Source: Antitrichia curtipendula
Lineage: Eukaryota > Streptophyta > Bryopsida > Hypnales > Leucodontaceae
Assembly: GCA_951230915.1 (NCBI GenBank)
Contig: OX579637.1
Span: forward strand, 35,030,001-35,094,000
Reading direction: 5' to 3'
DNA length: 64,000 nucleotides
The notes beneath the pieces are model-generated. The model saw only the letters and a program-made list of their open reading frames with translations, was not told the DNA's origin and did not search any database. Made by a program: the position numbers and the translations under genes. This document shows, in pieces, positions 36,307-46,104 of the stretch; position 1 is the stretch's first letter, and each line of letters begins with the position of its first letter.

Positions 36307-36384
36307 AATCCCCGCTCCCCGCTCACCAATCCACGCTCCATGCTCTACGCTCCACGCTCCACGCTCGCATACTAGCTACCTTGC
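36307..36384 (-). repeat. MULE right terminal inverted repeat
   Basis: Read on the minus strand it begins GCAAGGTAGCTAGTATGCG and continues in the same GGAGCG-rich block as the left end. The terminus of the second copy (53,566) begins GCAACGTAGCTAGTATGCG, which supports placing the element border here. Confidence 0.7.
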
Positions 36385-36961
36385 AACGACAGTGAGCAAA
36401 CACATTGGCCAATACAAACATCTTGGCAATCAGGTAAGGGGCATCTCTATTCCCTAACTTCCACGCACGCAGTATTACACCAAAGACATCATTCTGCAAT
36501 GACTACGTGACTCGTCCACAGCACTCATCTTGTTCATGTGAAGTTGGCGTGGCTTGTCTGTGAAATTCGGTAGTTTCGCAGTGGTTCTCTGTCAATGCAA
36601 GTTCAGGATGATGCATAGAAAAAACGCTCCTCGACACAGTGCACCAATACACTTAAAAGACACAGTCGTGGAATTATCATGTTGCACACAACGCAACATA
36701 GTGAAGATGGCGGCGATGAGGAGAGTGGAAGTTATGAACATAGGAAGGGTACCCTATACCCATGGAGGTGCCTAAGCCCGCGGTGGACACATTGGAGCTC
36801 TTCATCCGCGGACACAGGAGTGCCGTTGAGGCAGTCTTCTAGGAGCGCTAGCAAATTTTGAATGCCAGGACTGTTGCAGCCTACGTACCCGTGCGCATTT
36901 GACATCCGCTAAAGATGACAGCTGCGTCACTGGAAAAAAAAAAGGAAAATTTGAATACCTG
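36385..36961. other. CACTA interior beside the MULE insertion
   Basis: This segment continues CACTA sequence after the 9-bp duplication. The minus strand has a coding-like patch (36.80-36.93 kb: LSSLADVKCARVRRLQQSW) after a possible acceptor (TTTTTTTCCAG), likely a second exon of the minus-strand gene starting at 37,333. Stops follow and the rest is unreadable. Confidence 0.35.
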
Positions 36962-37333
36962 CTTGTGAGAAGGGGCCGCCAGAGCCTCCGGTGGGGCATG
37001 CATTAGCGGCGGGGCTGGGGTTTCGTTGCGCTTGCTCAGACGTGAGCTTCTTTGGACATCCATTGCCAGAGCTGCCATTGATGTCTCCTCAATCGCCAAG
37101 CACGGTGGACAAGCGATTGCCACCTATGACATGAAATTTGTGAAGGCCACGACTCCCTCACACTTGTTTGCTGCCAGGGTATGCGGCTCTCCAGAATTGT
37201 CTTCAAAATGAATAGACGACTGACGATCCCCTACGATAATAGACATTGACAAAAGAGTAAAAAATTCACGCTCAATTCTTGAATTCAGTTCCTGCGCTAA
37301 GGCTAGGGTTGCTTCACGACTAAGGAGGTTCAT
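36962..37333 (-). pseudogene. Likely first exon of the minus-strand CACTA gene (Transposase_24-like)
   Basis: From an ATG at 37,333 the minus strand reads MNLLSREATLALAQEL and continues in one frame for about 124 codons to a donor (AAGCAG then GTATTC). A single in-frame TAG interrupts it at 37,124-37,126. The later part is basic and Pro/Ala-rich (DVQRSSRLSKRNETPAP), as in the N-terminus of plant Ptta proteins. With the pieces at 19.5-19.8, 14.7-15.0, 13.9-14.5 and 13.4-13.6 kb this makes one gene, now spread over 24 kb by two insertions. The name rests on context. Confidence 0.45.
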
Positions 37334-39408
37334 TGCTCAGTCTTTCTATAGAAGGGTATATTGTTGTCAACCGTGACACACGTGGGACTAATTTTGTACT
37401 TTGTCACTTCCGTGATGCATATCATTGAATGTGTCACAGTAAGTGTCAACAGAAACATTCGTTAGGACGTGGGCACGTCGCACGGATGTTACTTCAATAC
37501 AGGTGTCTGTCAATAGCACATGCAGTGCACAGGGATGAGGGACTTCTTCAGGTTTGGCTGTAGGCATTGTCTTCTTTGAGAAGTTAATCTTCATGTACAC
37601 TTTTGCACAAAAAATGTGATGCAAAAAGTGACACCACTTCTGTTTACGTTATCTTTTGTGGATAGGGTGGAAATGTTTCTGTTTCAGACGTACCTAATGG
37701 GCGGCATTGTCTACCATAGAAAGTATCAGTACTTATATTTTTTCACAGACAGGAGTACTTATACATTTGCCAATGCAAATGGTGTCTTGTAGGACATAAT
37801 TTGTGACGGGACACGTGCTTCAAGATGATATAGTGCACAGTGTTGAAGACGTCTTACAATATGTCATCAAAAACGGCTTTAGTAGTAACACAGATAGGAA
37901 TGGTGGAAATGTAGTATACAAGCGATAGAGCATTGCATGCTTAGGACGGAAGAATCCTGTATTTGAGGAATAGTGTCAAACTGAAAGTCGGAAAAGTTGC
38001 ACTTGCTAAAATTGTAGTACGTAATTCATGAAATTTTGTGGTTCTTTGCTGTATAGTCATCCAAAAAATTTTCAAGTTGTCTGCAGCTACGACGTGGATA
38101 TGGTAGACAACCATATTCGGCAGCAACATAAGCAGAAAAAAAATAAGGCACCAATAACGTGAAGGTGACATTCTGAGTTCGTGTTCCATTATTTTAATGT
38201 GGAAAAATGACGGTACCTTGAATGGCCACTATTGGCTATATACACATGTACAGTAGCTGAAATAGATCCTTACAAAATTTTATAAGTGCATCAATAGAAG
38301 GAAAAATCATTTCCTCGATCTTTGATGGAGAAAACTATGTCTCAAAAGTTAAACCATTTTAAGTTTTTGAAGTGGCTTTCATTTTATGGATTGGACACTT
38401 GGATTTAACCCTTCACTTGGAGAGCACGAGATGTAGGTTGGAAAGGTTTTCGGTTGTTTTTCGAAATCCTTATTGTTTTGTTGACAAAATATCTTGAGGA
38501 GAAATTGCATCCATGTTGTTGTGCACTTCTATAATCATCATTGTGGATCAACAGTAGTAATCGTCTGTGTCATATCATACAGTTGAGAATTGGGCGGTGT
38601 ATATATGTAATGTAAATTTTTTTATTGGAAATGATTAATATGTGTTGTTTTGTGTTTGTGACTTGCAAGATTTAGCGAATGCTGATCCGTTCAATCTAGA
38701 AGCTTAGAAGAAACTAGAGGGGGCCATAGTGCAGGTTTGGAAGATGCTTTCTTGTTTTTTTTTACTTGCAGTACTTGTACAAGAGAGTTGGATTTTTCTT
38801 TGAAATAAGGGCGGTTGTAGCATACTGTCTCCAAAGTTGCTGTAGTTTGTGTTATATGGTGGTTCTCTTCCAGCATGTTCAAATGCTAGACACAAACTAT
38901 ATTGTCCATGTAGCCAACCTTCTCTATATGCGAACGTGTTCTTTTTTGCCACTTACTGGTCATGTGCTCTTCCCCGGTTCCTCCATCCAATGAGGCTCAG
39001 TATAATTAAGTTAGTCACTGTACATAATACAATAAAATTACTCTTTAGGTAATAATTTGTGGGACCTTAAAGTGCGTATGATGAAATGCAGGCCTCGCTG
39101 CGAAGTACGTTTCATGAGAGATTGCTAGGGGCGTGACGCCCAGGTCGATGTTCGTGACCAATGTCTTTAACCGTGGGGATTCTATTGTTGCAGACATTGT
39201 GAATGACGTGTACCGCCGTTTTTGACGACGTCTGTTAAACTTGCGTAACTGCCGCAGCGGAAGAGACGCCACGATGGCTAAGTGCATGAATCCAGAACTA
39301 CGACAAGGTGCGGCCATTTGTCTTTCTGACAATGGTCGCGTATAACGGCACATTCCTATAGGTGATCTCATTCTATAGACGGAGCTACGAGTCGCGACTA
39401 AGAAGAAT
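37334..39408. promoter_or_regulatory. Divergent spacer between the two CACTA genes
   Basis: About 2 kb with no recognisable coding sequence separates the minus-strand Transposase_24-like gene (start 37,333) from TNP2 (plus). It should hold both promoters, but no clear TATA box could be tied to either start. Confidence 0.4.
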
Positions 39409-40403
39409 GTGCACTCCTATAGATGTCCTTGCAGACAGTGTAAGGGTGGACTGCTCAAAAGCATCTGCATCATATGTCAACATCACTCCGCAGTCGGTTG
39501 GGATCCTCTCTTGAAGAAGTCTTTACTAGGCAAGGACCCATCGGAGGGCTACCCGCACGGAGGAATTTGGATAGAAGATTCTGCATATGATGATGACATC
39601 ATTCATGAAGGTGTGTCAAATGCAGCTGCAGACAAAGCCACCATTAACAATGAAGATGATAATGAGAGATCAAAGAATGACGCGGATGGTGATGAGGTCA
39701 ATACACCTAGCCTTGATGAATACTACGACGTGCAAGGGCAACTTATGGAGGCTTTTGACCGTGGAGGTCAATTGCATGAACAAGCCGACAGTTCACCCGA
39801 TTGCGTTGACACAGAGGATGCTGCCGGTGACACAGTAGATGGTCTAGAGGAGTTGTACATGCAGGCAACAACGCCGTTGTATGTGGGCTGCAGGACAAGT
39901 GTGATATCGGCTACCATCATTCTCATGAATATGTGCATAGTTTTCCGCATCAGCAATAAATTTACGGATGAGTTGTTTTGTTACTTGTCAAGGGACTTGT
40001 TACCTGCTAGGAACAAACTACCCGGTTTCACTACACCACGAGGAGGACAATTTGTCGTTTGGGATTGCAGTACAACAATGTCCACACTTGTATCAATGGA
40101 TGTGTCCTTTTTGAAGAGGAAAATGCATCCCTAGACCATTGTCCCGTTTGCAAAAGTTTGCGTTGGGTGGAAGGCACAGACAGTGTTCCAATGAAGGTGC
40201 TAAGGCATTTTCCCCTCATTCCAAGGTTGAAACGCACGTGGAGGTTGCCAAAGATAGCACGCATGTTGACTGGGTATACAAAACATGTTAGTGATGACGG
40301 CGTCATGCGTTCTATCGTGGATAGCCCGGCGTGGAAGCATGTTGATAGTGCTCGAAATTCTCATTTGGCAACTTCAGCTCTGATTTTTGGAACACGCGGC
40401 TAG
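39409..40403 (+). pseudogene. TNP2 transposase (Transposase_21 family), N-terminal part
   Basis: The reading starts inside the Transpos_assoc-type finger (YRCPCRQCKGG ... CIICQHH). An acidic spacer of about 110 residues follows, then YVGCRTSVISATIILMNM, NKFTDELFCYLSRDLLPAR and NKLPG. After a frameshift near 40.04 kb the second frame continues GLQYNNVHTCINGCVLFEEE, DHCPVCKSLRW, KVLRHFPLIPRLKR and DSPAWKHVD. These blocks occur in this order in plant TNP2 proteins. The first in-frame codon is GTG; the true start is lost or further upstream. The protein would be the nuclear catalytic transposase of the CACTA element. Reading stops at unit A, inserted at 40,409. Confidence 0.8.
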
Positions 40404-40679
40404 CTTTATGTCGCAACCAGAATCTTTGGTTTTCTATAGTTTAGCTAGAAGATGGAACAAAAACTAACAATTAGTATCCACATTCAGTTTAGAAACAAGA
40501 GAAGATTAAGCAAGGACATTAAAATAATGGAATAGTTGGATTTGATCCGGTCCATGCTCTAATACTTAAGAACCGGAATGGTAACGGAACCGTATCCGGA
40601 GTGCTCAAGGATCGGATTAGGGTTAGACCGGAATGGTGGGATTGGACTGAAAAAAGTCATCATGACCAGTCTGGATCCA

Positions 40680-40700
40680 GAAACTATATAAGGCCTAGAC
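40680..40700 (+). promoter_or_regulatory. TATA box of unit A
   Basis: ACTATATAAGG lies about 285 bp before the ORF start at 40,975 and at the position where the other units have TATATAAA (D) or TATTTAAG (B, C), each about 270-300 bp inside from the TG end. Confidence 0.55.
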
Positions 40701-40974
40701 CATTCCAGTTGCGCCCCTTTTCCAAACTCTGTTTGGCGAGTGTATTTTCTTCACGCTCCTCATTTTCAGCTTGTCGTCTTGGGTTTCTGCGAGAGTGTGA
40801 GTGTGAGGAAGACGGACGCGTGTTAGAAGTATGTTGTAGGGTAGATTTCCGTGTGCGCACCAACTTCTGTGGGTTTTCCAGTTGAGATCGGAGATAGAAA
40901 GTGAGAACGAGACGTGCGGCTAGAAGTGGGTGAGGTAGAATCGGAAAGGATTCATCCAGGTCTAGTTTGTGCCT

Positions 40975-42058
40975 ATGCCGCAGCTTAGAAAGCATAAAGC
41001 GGAGGCGTTCACATCGGCCACTCTTCCGGTTAAGCTCCGGAAGGTCATTCCGGTCATTCCCTCCATAGAAGAAGACATGGAGCTGCTCAAGACGGATCTC
41101 ACCAAGATGGGATGCCACGGGCTTTTAGACAAACCCTGGGGGTTTAAAGATGAGCGGATGGTGAGAGAAATCCAAGGGAAGTTGTCAAACTGGTTTGACA
41201 ACATTCTCCGAGGTGTTCCGGCCGATTGGACGGAAGAGATGTGGAGAGCAGTGTACAAGTTCCAGTTAGGGGGTCATGGGATGGCCAACCGGAAAGACGT
41301 GTACATCCGGGTTAAGTTCCGGGGAGCAGTAAACCCAAAGGACGGATACGCAGTGGAGGATTGCATGGACGATCGGCACCGGAAACTACTCCAGTTTCTC
41401 ATCCCCATTCTGAATCCGGAGAAGCCGACAAGGGTGACGATAACCCTCGGCAACACAATTTTCGGTGCCCTGAGTAGAGACCGGAAAGCGGACTGGGCTC
41501 GGATCATGTTTGATCTGGTGTCCTAGCTCGCTATAAGGATCGGAAGGAGTAGGCGGACACCTTTGTGTCCCTACCTCTTCTACCTTTACGAACATCACCA
41601 ACTCTTGTTGGATTCAAAGTAGAAGGAGTGGAAGACTTAGAAAACTCTCTTGAAGTTTGGAGAGTCGGAATCAAATGACAAGGTCGAGGAAGGAACCGGG
41701 ACCGAAGAAGAAGAAGAAGAAGAGGAAGAGACTAAGAGGCCAAAAAGTGGAAGAAGACGACATCTCCTCACGGGAGAGGATCACCGCTCGAGGACAAGTC
41801 TACTTCGGACTAGGGACCGGAAGTGGAGACGCCAACCCCCGCAAAGATGGATCCGTTCAAGCAGCTGATCTCCATCCTCTGCGACATACGAGGAGATTAG
41901 GAGACCAAAAGAAGGACCTTATCTAGGATCAAAAAGATGGTGCACGCCTCCCCGGACAGCGAGTTACCGGGAAAGGTGGCGGACTGCATCACCAATCCGG
42001 TCGAGATTCGGAAGCAAGAAGTAGAGATCCGGCGACTTCAAGAAGAAGTTGACATGTT
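40975..42058 (+). pseudogene. Putative plant transposon protein (PF20167-like), unit A copy
   Basis: The ATG at 40,975 opens a 184-codon frame. Residues 20-60 contain KVIPVIPSIEEDMELLK and GCHGLLDKPWGFKDE; then WTEEMWRAVY, KDGYAVEDC, RKLLQFLIPILNPEKPTR and TLGNTIFGAL. A TAG at about 41,524 ends it. The same frame resumes with PLCPYLFYLYEHH, further stops, and a Glu-rich then basic region, and continues across unit B into a coiled coil (45,543-45,655). The N-terminal 180 codons are the best-preserved stretch of this family in the window. Biochemical role unknown. Confidence 0.6.
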
Positions 42059-42301
42059 TGTCGTACGCGTAATCTAGGGGTAAGCACCTTTAACACACAA
42101 TTGTGGTTAGATGACATGGAAAATCGTCCCAGGGACTCTATTATGTTGCTATGAATTTGGATTTAATTGGATTATCTCTAAAACACCCCAAGGGAACCTA
42201 AAACCTCTCTTTCCCTCTTCCGGAACTTTACTTCTTTCCGGTTTCTAATCCGGATCCGTCCTTTTCCGGAATCCGGATACAGTAACTCTTCGGTTTGTAA
42301 T

Positions 42302-42348
42302 ACCCCTGTTTTACCTTCAGGGGGTCCGCTTTTACTCTTTGAAGGGGC
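42302..42348 (-). promoter_or_regulatory. Conserved hairpin motif near the 3' end of unit B
   Basis: On the minus strand: CCCCTTCA, a loop of about 22 bases, TGAAGG, a GTAAAA spacer, then CAGGGGTAT. The inner stem is CCTTCA/TGAAGG. The same element in the short unit and in unit D has different paired bases. Confidence 0.6.
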
Positions 42349-43155
42349 AGGGACTCCACCACTTATCAGTTACACAATCTAACACCTACAAAACAACCCA
42401 AGACACTCAACAGATCTAAATGTTGCAATAAAGTAGGTTTCCGTCTCCTCACAACTTTCCGGATGGCCTATCCAGAAAGCAGGTCACACAGAATCCGGTC
42501 TCTCCTCTCCACTACAACGACAGACACATAACTATTCGGATTTAACACAAGAGAAATTCTATGAGATAGTAGGCGACACTGCAGTTGGCAGATCTTCCGG
42601 TAAGTAGGGGTTTTCCCCTTAGCGGCTGCTTAACTCCGCACGGAACCAGAAGTGGTTCCGGAACCTCACCCTCAACACTCCAATCGGATTACCGTTCCAA
42701 TATTTTAAAGATTCTAAATGCACAAGTCCCACAGATCCATCCTAACTTCGCCACAGATTCTCTCTTACTGTCTTAGTCCAAACAATTATGGGCTCCGGAT
42801 TTCTCCTTCCTAGTCCCTCACAACTCTCCAAGAAAACACACACACACACCACCCAAGTCCTCCAAAAATACTTAAACACATGGAAAGTATACTCGGTGTC
42901 TCAGATTTGAAATGAGGAAATTGAAATGAAACTTCAAATTGCATAAGGAGGGAATGAATGGGCAACAGACCTGCCCACCATTTAAAACCAAAACAAAAAG
43001 GGAAAAAGGGAACCGAAAATCAAGCTAACCAACTACAAAAGAAGTCGAGATACCCGGCACCAAAAACTATCCCTAAAAATCCGGAAACGGGCCCACACTT
43101 ACGGAAAATTCCGTTCCGGAAACTAAAAGCTAAAAATCCTAACTATCCGTCCTAT

Positions 43156-45107
43156 CTACTTTCCGCGGCGCGTCTTCTTTGAACTACTTCCACCTTGATT
43201 CGTAACTTCCTTCAGGTTGGCCTTGACAGGAGTCGACCGGAGAGCCACGCGAGTCTGAATCTTCTTGGGAGGGGGCGGAAGATCTTCATCTGTTTCCGTC
43301 ATGGATCCGGATTCGTAGTCGTCCTTGTCCGAACCCACGATCTCGTTTACATCCTCCATCTCGTCCAGGTCGATGGGAGCTTCTTTCCCCTTTGGTGCTT
43401 CTCCTTCTGGTGCATCCGTCTCGCGCATATGCACAAAATCCTGGGGACTTGTCCGGGCCGGATTGGCCACCAACCCCATCCGCCTGATGAGGTTGTTATC
43501 CACCATCGACTGTGTCTGTTTTACGGAATCGGAAGTTCCGCCATGTACTGGTGCGGGGGTTACCGCTTCCACTGGTGTTACCGCCTGAGTCGGAGTATCT
43601 TGGACCGGAATCTTTGCGGCGATCTGACTCCACTGCGCCAACCATCCCTGTGGAATTTTGTGTGGCCTAAGAAGTGACCCAAGTCCTTCTGATTTCGAGC
43701 GGATGGAGCTCTCGCCCACATGTTTCACCGGAGTCTGAAGGTACGGATTGGTTGACAGATCCGGAAACAATGAGAAATTCATCGCCTGTTCCGGATCCAC
43801 CCGAGCCACCAACGCCTGCATTTCCTTCAAGACTCTCTCCATCCTCGTTTGGAAGTCCATTAGGATCATCACCACCTTCGATTCGGTGATGTGTCCATCC
43901 GTCACCAGCTGCACGTCGTAAAGGGCCGCCTTGTTAACCAAATCCGCCGGTTGGGTGACCAGCGACTGCAAACTCCGAACCATGCCGAGGGCGTCCTTCT
44001 CATTCCGTCTCGCCAAGGAACACTCTCCTTCCGCCCAACTGGTCTGGGCTTGGAATTCATCCCGGGTCTTCTCCAGATTCCGGATCTCCTCGTCCTTCAG
44101 GCGGATCATATCCGAATCCTTCGTCGGATCTCATCGATAATCTCCTCGGGCGGAACCTTCAGCTCATCCGCGACCTCCTGGATGAACGCAGTCGTCCTCA
44201 CATGTAGGAGTCGTGCCTGTACCATCCACTGGTCCCCCATGTCGAAGAACTCCTTTCTAGAATTTCTTCTCTCTTCCGGAACTTGGTCCGGCTCCACCGA
44301 GTTCATCTCGGGCTGCTTCCCCCTTGAACCCGGATCCGTGGATTTCCGCTTGGTTCCCCTCCGCCTGATCCGCTCCTCCTCAAGTTCCTCCTCTTCCTCT
44401 TCCAAAACTGGGACATCCTCCTGGACTTCATCCATCAATCCGTACTTGAGGATTTCGCATCCGGTTTCGTAGATGAGAGTCTCATCCGGCGTCAGTACAT
44501 CTCCATGATGGTACAGGTGGAAAAGGTAGGGGCAGATCGGGCTGTACTTAGCCTTGTTGATGTGATCCGCCAATTTGGTGACCACCGTCGCGATAACTCT
44601 TCCCCAATGCACCACCCTCTCCTCCAGGCTTCCAAAAATCGTGTTGGCCACTGTTACGGTGACCCGGCTCGGCTTTTCCGGATAGAGTATCGGAATCATA
44701 AATTCCAATACTCTCCGGTGACGCTCGTTGATGCAGTCCACGATTGCATAGCCTTCCTTGGCGTTGGGTGGATTCCGAAACTTCCCTGTTGCGAACTTAT
44801 CCGCCTTGGAAGCCAAGCCGTTCCCGAACTTCCGGAACTAATATACCTCCGCCCAGACGTCTTCCGTCCATTCTTTCCTCTGTCCTCTCATTATCAGCTC
44901 GTACTGATTCGCCGTCCCATCAATGAGTTCCTGAATCAACTCATCTTTCTTCAAGTTCCAAGGTCTCTCTATCAGCCCTATGCATCCCATCCGTCGGAGA
45001 TCCTCCTCCAACTCCTTCCGGACCTCCGGGTCATTTGGTATCGTTGGACAGACCATCCGGGCGATGACCGACACTCTCGCGGATCTCGGATTACTACTTT
45101 CCGCCAT
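43156..45107 (-). pseudogene. Putative plant transposon protein (PF20167-like), unit B copy (nearly intact)
   Basis: The start is the ATG of MAESSNPRSARVS. The first 90 codons include RMVCPTIPNDPEVRK, GCIGLIERPWNLKKDE and WTEDVWAEVY. A single TAG follows at about 44,838, then the same frame gives KEGYAIVDC, RRVLEFMIPILYPEKPSR, ANTIFGSL, PYLFHLYHHG and an acidic EEEEEELEEERI stretch. A frameshift near 44,125 leads into a 317-codon coiled coil (IRNLEKTRDEFQAQ...) and a basic Ser/Lys-rich tail ending KKTRRGK. Only one nonsense change and one frameshift separate it from a full frame of about 640 codons. The tail suggests nucleic-acid binding. Confidence 0.65.
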
Positions 45108-45950
45108 TTGGAACCTGGAAACTACTGGCCTCACCTCTCGCTATCCGTAAACGCACTCTCACTAGACTTTCTTTCAACTAGCTAAGCGCGAACGAGTTTG
45201 AAAACTCAAAAGATGAAGAGAGAAAGGCGGGTGGTGGTCCTTAAATAGCCAGAACAGCGCCTTCAGTTCCCGGATTGGAACCGAATTAGGGTTCTGTTCC
45301 CGAGGCGCGTCCCCTAGCCTCGTAGGTCGGATCCCTAGTCCGTAGGTGGCGGCGTTCCGGTTCATTTCTGGAAACCCTAACCTGGCCGGATCGGAAACTG
45401 GTTTCCGGATGAAGGCTTATTCCAAACGTAAGCTCTTCCGGGAAACAACTACCATTTCTTAACCTAAAGAAGTTTGAAAATTTCTACCTATTCCATCTAT
45501 TCTACTCTATCTATATGGAAATTAGGTTTCCGTGTTGTGACAATGTTGAAGGCGGAAGTTTCCACCTTCAAGGAGGACATGGCCGCCACACGAGAGATGG
45601 CGGATCAGACACAAAAGGTGGCGGAAGCGATGAAGACCACTTTCGCTGACACCGGTGTCACAACACGGAAACCTAATTTCCGTATAGATAGGGTAGAATA
45701 GATGGAATAGATAGAGAAATTTTAAATCTTTTTGTTTAAAGAATGGTAGTTATCTTCCAGAAGAGCTTACGTTTGGAATAAGCCTTCATCCGGAAACTAG
45801 TTTCCGATCCGGTCAGGTTAGGGTTTCCAGAAATGAACCGGAACGCCGCCACCTACGGACTAGGGATCCGGCCTACGAGGCTAGAGGACGCGCCTCGGGG
45901 ACGGAAACCTAATCCTGTTCCAATCCAAGAACTGACGGTGCTGTTTCTGC

Positions 45951-45958
45951 TATTTAAG
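45951..45958 (+). promoter_or_regulatory. TATA-like box of unit C
   Basis: TATTTAAG at the position matching the TATA boxes of units A and D; B carries the same word on the minus strand at 45,241-45,248. Confidence 0.5.
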
Positions 45959-46104
45959 GGCTACCATCGGCCCTTCTCTCTTCACTTTTTGAGTTTCCAA
46001 ACTCCTCCGTGCATAGCTAGTTGAGAGAAAGTCTGGTGAGAGTACGATTACGGATAGAGAGAGGTGAGGCCGGATTAGGGTTTACTTTGTTGGTGCAGCC
46101 GTGG

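Larger units (their letters stand above)
21207..36384. mobile_element. 15.2-kb MULE-like transposon carrying a SWIM transposase and a ParB-methyltransferase gene
   Basis: The two ends carry an inverted repeat of about 66 bp starting GTATGCGAGCGTGGAGCG (left from 21,218, right ending 36,372) with about five mismatches. They are flanked by AACGGCAGT (21,198-21,206) and AACGACAGT (36,385-36,393), a 9-bp target duplication with one difference (12 bp if GC and G are counted). Nine-bp duplications are the hallmark of Mutator-like elements. Inside the ends, TGGATGAAAAA minisatellites mirror each other. Cargo consists of a SWIM-domain DDE transposase (plus, 31.2-34.9 kb) and a ParB-like/DNA methyltransferase gene (minus, 23.2-29.9 kb) sharing a divergent intergenic region. 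A second copy of the transposase end lies at 53.6-64 kb. That the methyltransferase belongs to the mobile unit is inferred from the ends. Confidence 0.7.
42059..45542 (-). mobile_element. Unit B: complete 3.48-kb TG...CA unit with ATGTT target duplication
   Basis: On the plus strand the unit starts TGTCGTACGCG and ends GTTGTGACA, so on its own (minus) strand it runs TGTCACAAC...GCGTACGACA. ATGTT flanks it on both sides (42,054-42,058 and 45,543-45,547). TG...CA ends with 5-bp duplications are made by retroviral-type integrases. The unit has an early TATA-like box (TATTTAAG, minus, 45,241-45,248), one long ORF, and about 1 kb of 3' sequence with structured motifs. No reverse transcriptase, integrase, primer-binding site or flanking repeat was seen. 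A solo long terminal repeat is the simplest reading; a Ginger-like DNA element is an alternative. Confidence 0.75.
40409..45655 (+). mobile_element. Unit A: long TG-starting unit, interrupted by units B and C
   Basis: Unit A starts TGTCGCAACCAGAATC at 40,409, right where TNP2 reading ends. Its first part runs to 42,058 and a second 113-bp piece lies at 45,543-45,655 between B and C. Removing B and one copy of its ATGTT duplication joins the two pieces in one reading frame (EEVDM then LKAEVSTF), which shows that B entered A. Unit C then starts inside A. The 3' part of A is missing; a deletion of A/C 3' sequence plus neighbouring TNP2 sequence is likely. Confidence 0.65.

Noticed and set aside
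42059..45542. Complete autonomous LTR retrotransposon
   Set aside because: No YxDD-type reverse transcriptase, RNase H, protease or integrase motif was found in any frame, and the two ends are not direct repeats of each other.
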